DNA from: an uncultured Sunxiuqinia sp.
GTDB taxonomy: Bacteria > Bacteroidota > Bacteroidia > Bacteroidales > Prolixibacteraceae
Assembly: GCF_947495665.1 (NCBI RefSeq)
Contig: NZ_CANLZV010000023.1
Location: forward strand, 1 to 39,647
DNA: 39,647 bases
Direction of reading: 5' to 3'
A model generated the notes under the pieces. It saw only the letters and a list, made by a program, of their open reading frames with translations. It did no database searches and had not been told where the DNA came from. A program made the translations under genes and the position numbers. Positions within the stretch are counted from its first letter, which is position 1, and each line of letters opens with the position of its first letter. This document shows positions 25,086 to 32,900 of this stretch, in pieces.

Positions 25086-25118
25086 AAAAAGAGGCCGAAA
25101 ATTCGGCCTCTTTTTTTT
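25084..25118. terminator. Bidirectional terminator between the ECF operon and hutH
   Basis: GAGGCCGA (25091-25098) and TCGGCCTC (25103-25110) form a stem around AAAT. An A-run lies on the left and an eight-T run on the right. It ends both the plus-strand ECF operon and, just after its TAA, the minus-strand hutH gene. Confidence 0.9.
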
Positions 25119-26613
25119 ATGCAAATTTTCCTTTCTCCAGAAAAGCAATTGTTTCATTAATTCCTTCATACATCAATGTATCCTCGCGTACAAAGGGAAC
25201 ATGTTGCCGATACTCTTCCAAAAATCCGGCCAGATAGTCTGAAGTTTTAAGCGGCCTTCGGAATTCCATGGCCTGCGCCCCATTGTATAATTCGATTGCC
25301 AGCACTTTTAATACATTATCAGTCACTTTCAGCACTTTCGTAGCTGCATTTCCTCCCATACTCACATGGTCTTCCTGTTCGTTGGACGAAGGAATGGAAT
25401 CGACCGAAGCCGGCGTGCACAGCTGTTTGTTTTGACTGACAATGGAAGCTGCTGCATATTGCGGAATCATAAAGCCGGAATTCAATCCGGGATTGGCCAC
25501 CAGAAATTCGGGCAAGCCCCGTTCTCCGGAAATCAGCCGGTAGGTTCGTCGTTCCGAAATACTAGCCAACTCAGCCATGGCAATCGCCAAAAAGTCGAGC
25601 GAAAGTGCCAACGGTTCACCATGAAAGTTCCCTCCGCTAATGATCAGATCATCGTCCGGAAATACGGTGGGATTATCGGTGACCGAGTTGATCTCAATTT
25701 CAACCACTCGCGATACATATTCCACAGCATCCTTTACCGCGCCATGCACTTGCGGAATGCACCGAAATGAATACGGATCCTGCACATGTTCCTTTTTCCG
25801 GTTGATCAGCTCACTGCCTTCAAGCAACTTTCGGAAATTCTCTGCCGTATCAATCTGACCGGCATGTGGCCGAATTTGTTGCACCTGCGCCATAAATGGC
25901 TCAATAAGCCCATCAAAACTATCCAGGGAAATGGCGCCAATCACATCGGCATATTTTACAACTTTAAACGCTTTTAGCAAGGTGTACACCCCATGAGCAC
26001 TCATAAACTGAGTTCCGTTCAATAAGGCCAAGCCCTCTTTGGCTTCCAGCCGGATTGGCTCCCAGCCCATTTCTTCCAGCACCTCAGCTGATTTTACTTT
26101 TCGGCCTTGATAATTGACTGTGCCCAATCCCAACAATGGCAAAAACAACATGGCCAGAGGAGCCAGGTCGCCACTGGCGCCAAGCGAGCCTTGCTCAAAT
26201 ACTTCGGGTAAAATAGCTTCATTAAATAGATCCAGGATGCGCTGTACGGTTTTAAGCTGCACCGCTGAATTCCCTTTGGCCAGGGCATGTGCTTTCAAAA
26301 GCAACATCAGGCGAACAACATCCTGCGGAACTTCGGTTCCAATGTTACAGGCATGCGAAACCACCAGGTTTTCCTGCAGCTTGCTCAGTTCAGCCTTGGA
26401 AACCTTGATATCGCACAAGGCTCCAAAACCGGTATTGATACCATAAATCGGATCTTCGCTTTGAGCCAGTTTCTGATCCAGAAAAGCTTTTGATTTTTGA
26501 ATTAACGCAACTGATTCATCGCAAAGAATCAGCTTTTTCTTTTCTTCCAGAATTTCTTCAATAATCAGGAAACTTAAAGGCTCCGGGGTAATATAATGAC
26601 AATTAGACTCCAT
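25117..26613 (-). CDS. hutH: Histidine ammonia-lyase (MIO-type aromatic amino acid lyase)
   Basis: The 498-residue protein is the size of bacterial HutH and removes ammonia from histidine to give urocanate. It carries the MIO tripeptide A146-S147-G148 in GSLGASGDLAPLAM, Tyr57 in YGINTGFGAL, H87 in VVSHACNIG (a position where His marks histidine or tyrosine lyases) and ISGGNFHGEPLALSLD. The C-terminal segment SSNEQEDHVSMGG is also typical. No hutU, hutI or ftcD lies nearby, so either the pathway is encoded elsewhere or this is a related lyase such as a tyrosine ammonia-lyase. The gene lies 163 bases downstream of hisS on the same strand. A near-perfect palindrome (ATTCAACAA, TTCG, TTGTTCAAT; 26631-26652) is just upstream of the start. 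Confidence 0.85.
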   Translation of the reverse strand: MESNCHYITPEPLSFLIIEEILEEKKKLILCDESVALIQKSKAFLDQKLAQSEDPIYGINTGFGALCDIKVSKAELSKLQENLVVSHACNIGTEVPQDVVRLMLLLKAHALAKGNSAVQLKTVQRILDLFNEAILPEVFEQGSLGASGDLAPLAMLFLPLLGLGTVNYQGRKVKSAEVLEEMGWEPIRLEAKEGLALLNGTQFMSAHGVYTLLKAFKVVKYADVIGAISLDSFDGLIEPFMAQVQQIRPHAGQIDTAENFRKLLEGSELINRKKEHVQDPYSFRCIPQVHGAVKDAVEYVSRVVEIEINSVTDNPTVFPDDDLIISGGNFHGEPLALSLDFLAIAMAELASISERRTYRLISGERGLPEFLVANPGLNSGFMIPQYAAASIVSQNKQLCTPASVDSIPSSNEQEDHVSMGGNAATKVLKVTDNVLKVLAIELYNGAQAMEFRRPLKTSDYLAGFLEEYRQHVPFVREDTLMYEGINETIAFLEKGKFA

Positions 26614-26776
26614 CTTTTTTTATTTTAATCATTCAACAATTCGTTGTTCAATTTAAAAAGAAGAGTCCCGTTCAGGGGCAACGTATGTCGCTGCCAATGG
26701 CCTTTACCGGCCGGTCATTACGCCCAATTGGTCTGGTTTTGCTTGTCTGCATACAAGCAAGAACGTCAAATTCAAA

Positions 26777-28141
26777 CTACTCAGAAAGGATTTTTATCAG
26801 TTCTTCGGGGCTTACCAATTGCTGATCGCCCGATTTCATGTTTTTCAATGTTAGTTTTCCTTGCTTAATTTCTTCTTCGCCAACCATCACTACAAAAGCG
26901 ACTTGCTTCCGATCGGCCCAAGTCATTTGCTTCTTCATTTTGGCAGCTTCCGGGTAAATCTCCGCATTCACCTTATTAGCACGCAAACGAGCTAAAATAG
27001 GTAAACAGTAAGCTTCTTCCTTTTCACCAAAATTGACAAACAACACCTTGGTTGAAGCAACGGCTTCATCCGGGAACAGCTCCAGCTGAGTCATCACATC
27101 ATAGATGCGATCGGCGCCAAACGATATACCAACACCTGATACATCCGGCATTCCAAAGATCCCCGTCAGGTCATCGTAGCGACCACCACCACAAATGCTG
27201 CCTATTTGAACATCCTTTGCTTTTACTTCGAAAATTGCTCCGGTGTAATAGTTCAATCCGCGGGCCAGCGTTAAGTCCAGCTCAACTTCAGTGGTCAACT
27301 CAAATCCGGAGAGGTAAGCAAACAGTGTGCGCATTTCTTCCACACCTTTTTTCCCCACGGTTGAGCCACCAATCACTGCTTCAATCTGATCGAGTTTTTC
27401 GGCATTGCTTCCACTCAGTTGAAGGATGGGCTGCAACTTATCCACAGCTTCCTGCGACACTCCTTTGTCCAGCAATTCCTGGTTTACTTTTTCAAGGCCA
27501 ATTTTATCAAGCTTGTCGATGGCAACCGTGATGTCGATGATGCGATCAGCTTCGCCAATGGTTTCAGCAATACCGGCCAAAATCTTCCGGTTGTTGATTT
27601 TCACCACCGTATTAATGTTCAACTGATTAAACACATCGTTGATGATTTGCACCAACTCCAGCTCATTAAGCAGTGAGGTGCTGCCAATCATATCCACATC
27701 GCACTGGTAAAACTCGCGGTAACGCCCTTTCTGAGGACGATCGGCACGCCAAACCGGTTGTATTTGGTAACGCTTGAAGGGAAAAGAAATTTCGTTGCGG
27801 TGTTGCACCACATAGCGGGCAAAAGGTACCGTTAGATCATAACGCAAACCTTTTTCCGAAATTTTGTTGGTCAGCCGAACGCTGTTCCGTTCCTGCAACT
27901 CATCTTCAGAAACTTTGGAAATAAAATCGCCTGAATTCAAAATTTTAAACAACAGCTTATCCCCTTCTTCTCCATATTTCCCCATCAAGGTTGAAAGGTT
28001 TTCCATAGCCGGCGTTTCAATGGGTTGAAACCCGTAACGTTGAAAAATTTCCTTAACCGTGTCGAAAATATAATTCCGGCGAGCCATCTCTACCGGTGAA
28101 AAGTCGCGTGTTCCTTTTGGAATCGAAGGTTTCTGAGCCAT
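26777..28141 (-). CDS. hisS: Histidyl-tRNA synthetase
   Basis: HisRS is a class II synthetase that charges tRNA-His in the cytoplasm. The 454-residue protein shows class II motif 1 ([27 protein letters not shown]), motif 2 ([29 protein letters not shown]) and the histidine-specific [14 protein letters not shown] and [12 protein letters not shown]. Motif 3 follows as [15 protein letters not shown]. The C terminus holds an anticodon-binding domain. I start at 28141 ([19 protein letters not shown]), the conserved N terminus; the frame is open 15 codons further. A TACTTTTG -7 box lies upstream and a terminator separates it from the DUF4870 gene. Confidence 0.97.
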   Translation of the reverse strand: MAQKPSIPKGTRDFSPVEMARRNYIFDTVKEIFQRYGFQPIETPAMENLSTLMGKYGEEGDKLLFKILNSGDFISKVSEDELQERNSVRLTNKISEKGLRYDLTVPFARYVVQHRNEISFPFKRYQIQPVWRADRPQKGRYREFYQCDVDMIGSTSLLNELELVQIINDVFNQLNINTVVKINNRKILAGIAETIGEADRIIDITVAIDKLDKIGLEKVNQELLDKGVSQEAVDKLQPILQLSGSNAEKLDQIEAVIGGSTVGKKGVEEMRTLFAYLSGFELTTEVELDLTLARGLNYYTGAIFEVKAKDVQIGSICGGGRYDDLTGIFGMPDVSGVGISFGADRIYDVMTQLELFPDEAVASTKVLFVNFGEKEEAYCLPILARLRANKVNAEIYPEAAKMKKQMTWADRKQVAFVVMVGEEEIKQGKLTLKNMKSGDQQLVSPEELIKILSE

Positions 28142-28167
28142 AATCTGTTTTTCTAAATTTCGAACTG

Positions 28168-28175
28168 CAAAAGTA
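28168..28175 (-). promoter_or_regulatory. Probable -7 box for hisS
   Basis: The minus strand reads TACTTTTG, an exact TAnnTTTG match; the predicted start is near 28161, giving a ~20-base leader. A convincing -33 TTTG is not seen because the terminator hairpin occupies that region. Confidence 0.5.
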
Positions 28176-28187
28176 ACTAAAAACAAG

Positions 28188-28212
28188 AAAAGCCGGAATT
28201 GATCCGGCTTTT
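28188..28212 (-). terminator. Terminator of the DUF4870 gene
   Basis: Arms AAAAGCCGGA (28188-28197) and TCCGGCTTTT (28203-28212) with a five-base loop form the hairpin, followed on the minus strand by TTTTCTTGTTTTT. It lies 18 bases after the stop codon. Confidence 0.85.
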
Positions 28213-28230
28213 TTCAATACTTTTTCTTTT

Positions 28231-28587
28231 TTACTTCAAAAAACGAATAGACCAGGGATAACGATAGAATTCGCCCTCATTCGCTTTTAGGGCAGCAATA
28301 ATGGTAAATACCATGGCTGCAACACCGATAATGGCCAATAGTAAAATACCGATGCCGATAAATATCAACATTCCGGCAATAACTCCCAGAATGGTAACGG
28401 TAATCTGAAAGTTTAAGGACTCTTTTCCCTGATCTTCCACAAAATCATACTGGTCCTTTTTCAGTAAATAAACAAGAAGAGGTCCGATAATGTTACCTGC
28501 CACAGGGATTATAAAGCCGGCAAAAGCAGCAACATGACAAAGCATTCCCCACATGCGCTCGTCACGATCATCAATTATTCTATGCAT
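28231..28587 (-). CDS. DUF4870 (Tic20-like) membrane protein
   Basis: This 118-residue protein has three to four membrane segments and the DUF4870 pattern: an N-terminal DERMWGMLCHVAAFAGFIIPVAGNIIGPLLVYLLKKD, then FVEDQGKESLNFQITVTI (the conserved 'D-x-Q-x-KE-x-LNFQ' motif), and a C-terminal stretch ending YRYPWSIRFLK. Distant similarity to the chloroplast Tic20 and other channel-like proteins is reported for the family, but the function is unknown. It is a single-gene unit with its own terminator, 91 bases past the ADP-forming synthetase gene. Confidence 0.88.
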   Translation of the reverse strand: MHRIIDDRDERMWGMLCHVAAFAGFIIPVAGNIIGPLLVYLLKKDQYDFVEDQGKESLNFQITVTILGVIAGMLIFIGIGILLLAIIGVAAMVFTIIAALKANEGEFYRYPWSIRFLK

Positions 28588-28678
28588 AATTTATTTTTTT
28601 CTACAAGATAGAGAAGCACGCGCTTAATTCAAAAAAAGAAACAAATTCTTCAAACTCAAATGACACGAATACTGAAAA

Positions 28679-30739
28679 TTACTTTTCGATTCGGATCCGG
28701 GCATCCACGGCCAGTATTTTATCGCCTTTTCCCAACAAGGGGTTAATGTCCATTTCTTTTATCTCCACAGCAAAACGAAGCATGCTGGATAAGCGAACTA
28801 TAATTTCGGCAAACTTCCGCTGATCAGCGCCTTCCTGCCCGCGGTAACCTTTAATGATTTTATATGACTTCAGGTTTTTAATCATCGAAGAAGCCTCGCA
28901 GATCCCCAATGGAGCCAAGCCGGAAGTCACATCTTTCAGCACTTCCACCATGGTGCCTCCCATACCGCAAAGAACAATGTGTCCAAAACGATCTTCGTAC
29001 TTGGCACCAACAAACAGTTCGATGCCAGAGGCCATTTCAGCCATCAACACGGCCTCGGTTTCCGGAATATTCATCAAACGGTTAAACTCATGCAGCACCG
29101 TTTCCTGGTCGTGTACATTAAGCACCACTCCCCGCACATCGCTTTTATGCACCGGCCCAATCACCTTCATCACCAACGGCCAGCCAAGTTCTGCAGCGGC
29201 TTCTATCGCTTCCTCCGGTGTGCCAACCACCAACTCTTTCACACGTGGAATGCCAGCTGCATCAAACAACCGGTGAACCACTTCGGGCGGCTGGTAGCCA
29301 TTATCGGCCTGATCAATAGTCCGACGAATTTCGGGTATATCCACACCATCCAGGAAAATCTCATCGGTATGCGGGTTGGGCGTATTGGCTACTTTAGCCA
29401 AAGCACGTCCCAACAAAACCTCGTCCGGGAAGTTGACATTGCCTTCGGATAAAAAATACGCCACATCATCACTCACGTTAATTACCGAAGGCAAGATGGG
29501 GTAAATCGGTTTTTTGCACGTATGCATTTTTTTATTGAGCACCTCATACACGTCGCCAACCGGAAACAAACCGGGGCTTCCGTAAATAACTGCCATACCA
29601 TCCACCTCTCTGAAATCATTGTCGCAGGCATCAATAATTGCTCCCAGCTGTTCCGCATTGCCGGTTGCCAGAAAATCAATGGGATTTTCAACCGATGAGC
29701 CAGGGAATAACTCTTCTTTCAGCTTCTCCTTGGCCGGCGAATCCTGAATCTGCGGAATCTTAAGACCGCCGGCTTCAAGCGCATCGGTCAGCATCACTGC
29801 CGGGCCGCCGGCATGGGTAATAATCGCCATGCGTTTGCCTTTCATTTCCTTGCACATAAATACACAACCGATGGTGGTCAACTCTTCGCGGCCGTAACAA
29901 CGCACAATTCCCGCTTTTCGGAAAAGCGCCTCCACGGCAAGGTCTGAACTAGCCATAGCTCCCGTATGTGACGATGCTGCACGACTTCCGGCATCGCTGC
30001 TTCCGGCTTTTATCGCCGCAATTTTACAGCCTTTTTTGATGAGCGAAGACGCGTGCTTCAACAGCTTATCCGGATTCTGGATGCTTTCAATATAAAGTAA
30101 TTTGACACGTGTACTGGTTTTTGGGTCAAACACATCGTCCATAAACTCCAGCACATCTTCAACTCCAATCTGGGCGGAGTTGCCCACAGAAAAAACACTG
30201 GCAAAATGAAGGCCTTTAGGAATACCCGATTCCATAATAAATACCGCAGTAGCGCCCGAACTCGATATAAAGTCGCAGCCCATCTGGTCAAGTTTGGGAA
30301 CTGGCGTGGTGAACACACTGGCATGAGCCGGAGTGATAATTCCGATGCAGTTTGGCCCAATTAAGGAGGCACCATAGTGATTGACAATCTCCACAATTTC
30401 CTGTTCCAGCTTTTTACCGGCTTCGCTTTCCTCACTAAATCCAGCTGAAATAATGATGATGCCCTTGGTGTTCTTGTCGCGACACAGCTGCAAACAGATG
30501 TCCGGACATAGTTTGGCCGGCACAGCCAGCACGGCCGTTTCAACCGGTGGCAGTTCGGCAACCGACCGAAAAGCTTTTAGCCCCTGAACCAAGTCTGTTT
30601 TGGGGTTGACGACATACAAGTCACCATCAAAATTATTATCGATCAGGTTTTTGAGCAGTTTTCCTCCGGGCTTAGCCACATCGTTTGAAGCGCCAATAAC
30701 AGCAATGCTTTTCGGCCAGATGAGTTCTCGTGTCAGCAT
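28679..30739 (-). CDS. ADP-forming acyl-CoA synthetase (fused AcdAB)
   Basis: The 686-residue protein fuses the alpha and beta parts of ADP-forming acetyl-CoA synthetase, which conserves energy by making ATP from acyl-CoA, ADP and phosphate. The N-terminal CoA-binding domain (VIGASNDVAKPGGKLLKNL, VVNPKT) is followed by a succinyl-CoA-ligase-like domain with the phosphorylated His258 in SSHTGAMASSD and SRAASSHTG. A C-terminal ATP-grasp domain (about 470-686) contains GWPLVMKVIGPVHKSDVRGVVLNV, VLMAEMASGIELFVGAKYEDRFG and GMGGTMVEVLKDV. The substrate (acetate or a longer or aromatic acid) is not evident. It reads leftward; a TATTTTTG box sits upstream. Confidence 0.93.
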   Translation of the reverse strand: MLTRELIWPKSIAVIGASNDVAKPGGKLLKNLIDNNFDGDLYVVNPKTDLVQGLKAFRSVAELPPVETAVLAVPAKLCPDICLQLCRDKNTKGIIIISAGFSEESEAGKKLEQEIVEIVNHYGASLIGPNCIGIITPAHASVFTTPVPKLDQMGCDFISSSGATAVFIMESGIPKGLHFASVFSVGNSAQIGVEDVLEFMDDVFDPKTSTRVKLLYIESIQNPDKLLKHASSLIKKGCKIAAIKAGSSDAGSRAASSHTGAMASSDLAVEALFRKAGIVRCYGREELTTIGCVFMCKEMKGKRMAIITHAGGPAVMLTDALEAGGLKIPQIQDSPAKEKLKEELFPGSSVENPIDFLATGNAEQLGAIIDACDNDFREVDGMAVIYGSPGLFPVGDVYEVLNKKMHTCKKPIYPILPSVINVSDDVAYFLSEGNVNFPDEVLLGRALAKVANTPNPHTDEIFLDGVDIPEIRRTIDQADNGYQPPEVVHRLFDAAGIPRVKELVVGTPEEAIEAAAELGWPLVMKVIGPVHKSDVRGVVLNVHDQETVLHEFNRLMNIPETEAVLMAEMASGIELFVGAKYEDRFGHIVLCGMGGTMVEVLKDVTSGLAPLGICEASSMIKNLKSYKIIKGYRGQEGADQRKFAEIIVRLSSMLRFAVEIKEMDINPLLGKGDKILAVDARIRIEK

Positions 30740-30758
30740 ATTTTCAGTTTATTTTTAT

Positions 30759-30766
30759 CAAAAATA
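30759..30766 (-). promoter_or_regulatory. Probable -7 box for the ADP-forming synthetase gene
   Basis: The minus strand reads TATTTTTG, an exact TAnnTTTG match, 20 bases before the start codon. The predicted start is near 30752, so the leader would be about 13 bases. There is no clear -33 TTTG. Confidence 0.45.
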
Positions 30767-30873
30767 CGAATTCCCTGCACTTAGCTCCTGATATTATTCA
30801 GGATGAAGCAGAAAATAATCCGCAAAAAAGACGGGCTGCAGGAAATGGCATTTTACAAGTTCCTTTTTTTGAA

Positions 30874-30881
30874 TAGTTTTG
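30874..30881 (+). promoter_or_regulatory. Probable -7 box for the universal-stress-like gene, leaderless start
   Basis: TAGTTTTG matches TAnnTTTG exactly. A start about six bases downstream (near 30888) would leave only two or three bases before the ATG at 30891. That implies a leaderless or nearly leaderless transcript. Confidence 0.45.
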
Positions 30882-30890
30882 CCATTAGCA

Positions 30891-31706
30891 ATGGGAAACA
30901 TCACCGAACAAAGAATCATGGTTCACTGCGACTTCTCCGAGTCGATGAATGACGCAATCGTCCATGGATTGCGGATAGCCGGTATTTTTCGAAAAGAGTT
31001 GTGCTTGTTTCACCCCTTACAGGAAAAGGGCAAAGCCGATAAACTGGCAGTGCAAAAGGTCTTAACCACCATTATTCACCGTTTGAAAAAAGATGTGTCC
31101 ACCACTCCCATGTCCAGTTTGACTCTGAAAGGAGACCTGGCCAACTGCATTGACCGTGTTGCTGAACAATACGATGGCGTGATGCTGGTGTTGACTTCCG
31201 AAAAACTGAAAGCCAAACTCCAGGCTTTGCAGGTCAGCCAGATTCCGTTTTTATTTGTGAAGGGACACACTCCCGAATCACTTCGCTACAAAAAAGTGAT
31301 GCTGCCGGTTGATCTTCGGAAAGTAATGAAAGACACCTCGCTATGGGCCAGCTATTTTGGAAGATTCAACCAAGCGGATGTCACCATTTTAGGTGCGACT
31401 GAAAAGCCGAAAGATCATGCTAAAATGATCGGCAAAAACTTAAAGTTTATCACCCAACTATTTACCAAACTGCTGATTGATTTTCAACAAACCAGCACCC
31501 CAAAAAACAGTTTTGGGCTTCCACACCGCGCACTGGAACAATGCCACAAGGAAAAGTATGACTTACTAATCATGCCATCGAGTAAAAACATCAGCCTGAT
31601 TGATCTTCTTATCGGGCTTCCGGAAACAAAAATTCTGAAAAAGGCGGGGCACCTTCCTGTGCTGTGCATCAACCCCAAACGCGACATGTATATTCTGTGT
31701 GATTGA
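30891..31706 (+). CDS. Universal stress protein-like protein, two degenerate UspA modules
   Basis: The 271-residue protein looks like two UspA-type modules: TEQRIMVHCDFSESMNDAIVHGLRIAGIFRKELCLFHPL for the first, and RYKKVMLPVDLRKVMKDTSLWASYFGRFNQADVTILGA for the second. The C-terminal part (YDLLIMPSSKN ... KKAGHLPVLCINP) ends like the usual 'PVL-x-V' strand of Usp. The ATP-binding G-x2-G-x9-G(S/T) motif is not clear, so nucleotide binding is uncertain. I start at the ATG at 30891; an upstream TTG at 30879 overlaps the -7 box. The neighbour 94 bases downstream encodes an exported beta-barrel candidate on the same strand. Family assignment is moderate. Confidence 0.75.
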   Translation: MGNITEQRIMVHCDFSESMNDAIVHGLRIAGIFRKELCLFHPLQEKGKADKLAVQKVLTTIIHRLKKDVSTTPMSSLTLKGDLANCIDRVAEQYDGVMLVLTSEKLKAKLQALQVSQIPFLFVKGHTPESLRYKKVMLPVDLRKVMKDTSLWASYFGRFNQADVTILGATEKPKDHAKMIGKNLKFITQLFTKLLIDFQQTSTPKNSFGLPHRALEQCHKEKYDLLIMPSSKNISLIDLLIGLPETKILKKAGHLPVLCINPKRDMYILCD

Positions 31707-31799
31707 TACCTGTTGGAGTTCCTATAATCCAAAATTTTATTATTCCTTTGTAGAACGACCTGAAAACAGGTCAAATCAACCATTCAATTCTATAGAACC

Positions 31800-32783
31800 A
31801 TGCGTGTAATCCTTGTCATTACTCTTCTGTTTTCTGCCTTTGGTAGTTTTGCTCAAAAATTTGAATATGATGTTTTATTTCACGGAATTGGCGATAACCG
31901 GGAATATTTTAGCGGAGTAGCAAACTCGCAAACCATCCTTGGAGAACGAAGCAGTTTTGCCGTTGGTACAACCATAGATGGTGTGCATGAATTCCGGATC
32001 GGCCTGAGTCATCTGTTTGAATTTGGCAGTGAAATTGCGGATCAGAAACCGAAGCTGACAGCGTATTATCATTATTCAGATGAGCAAAAAGAATTTTACT
32101 TCGGGGCTTTCCCCCGCATGGGACTGATTGATTTTCCGTTGGCCTTAATTACCGACACCTTTTTGTACTACCGCCCCAATATTGAAGGCTTGTACGGTAA
32201 ATACAACTGGGACTGGGGCCATCAGAGTGCCTTTGTAGACTGGACCGGACACCAAACCGTCAGTCAGCGCGAAACTTTTATGGCCGGTTTCTCGGGCGAA
32301 ATGCGTCAACAACATCTTTTCTTTCAGAATTACATTACCCTCTTTCATTATGCCGGCACCAGCCTGCGTCCGGAAGGGGAAAATATTCACGACAACCTGG
32401 CGGCTGCTTTTTTTGTGGGTTCCGACCTTGATCAGCTGCTCCCCATTCACAATTCCTACCTGAAAGTGGGTTTACTTCACTCCAAGCATCGAGAGCGCCA
32501 TGTTTCTGATGGCTATGAAAATTCCAGCAGCTTGTTGGCCGAGTTGTATGGCGAAGTGAAACAGTTGGCCTTACGCTCTACCCTGCATGTGGGCGCTGGA
32601 CACCGGGTAATGAATGGTGATCGGTTTTACGATGCTGACAGCTACTGGCGAACCGATTTTATTTGGCGTTTCATTTGCAGCGAGCATGTGGAAGGCCGCT
32701 TCAACCTGTCGTTGCATCTGATTGACGGAAACGACCTGGATCAATCACAACAGCTGTCACTCATTTACCGCTTTGGTAATTAA
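31800..32783 (+). CDS. Exported beta-barrel outer-membrane protein candidate
   Basis: The 327-residue protein has a Sec signal peptide (MRVILVITLLFSAFGSFAQ, cleavage after FAQ). The rest is built of alternating, aromatic-rich strands with many Tyr/Phe/Trp and charged turns, ending with SQQLSLIYRFGN. A C-terminal Phe/aromatic residue near the end is typical of outer-membrane barrels. I do not recognise a named family; a conserved-looking patch KYNWDWGHQSAFVDWTGHQ at about 138-157 could be diagnostic. It follows the stress-like gene by 94 bases and may share its transcript. It converges on the peptidase gene, whose terminator lies between. Confidence 0.65.
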   Translation: MRVILVITLLFSAFGSFAQKFEYDVLFHGIGDNREYFSGVANSQTILGERSSFAVGTTIDGVHEFRIGLSHLFEFGSEIADQKPKLTAYYHYSDEQKEFYFGAFPRMGLIDFPLALITDTFLYYRPNIEGLYGKYNWDWGHQSAFVDWTGHQTVSQRETFMAGFSGEMRQQHLFFQNYITLFHYAGTSLRPEGENIHDNLAAAFFVGSDLDQLLPIHNSYLKVGLLHSKHRERHVSDGYENSSSLLAELYGEVKQLALRSTLHVGAGHRVMNGDRFYDADSYWRTDFIWRFICSEHVEGRFNLSLHLIDGNDLDQSQQLSLIYRFGN

Positions 32784-32840
32784 TCCTTCAAGCACGCCTG
32801 GCATAAACCGGAATTTCATTTCGAGTTGAATCTTTATTTC

Positions 32841-32875
32841 AAAAAAAAAGAGATGGCCTTCGAAAAGACCATCTC
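32841..32875 (-). terminator. Terminator of the S46 peptidase gene
   Basis: GAGATGG (32850-32856) and CCATCTC (32869-32875) pair, and inner CTT/AAG bases (32858-32860, 32865-32867) extend the stem around CGAA. On the minus strand a run of nine T residues follows. Confidence 0.8.
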
Positions 32876-32900
32876 CTTCATATTTTTTTATAGACTTAAG

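Noticed and set aside
26706-26715. Palindrome ACCGGCCGGT between hutH and hisS
   Set aside because: A 10-base palindrome in a GC-rich patch can occur by chance and has no T-run or repeat partner nearby.
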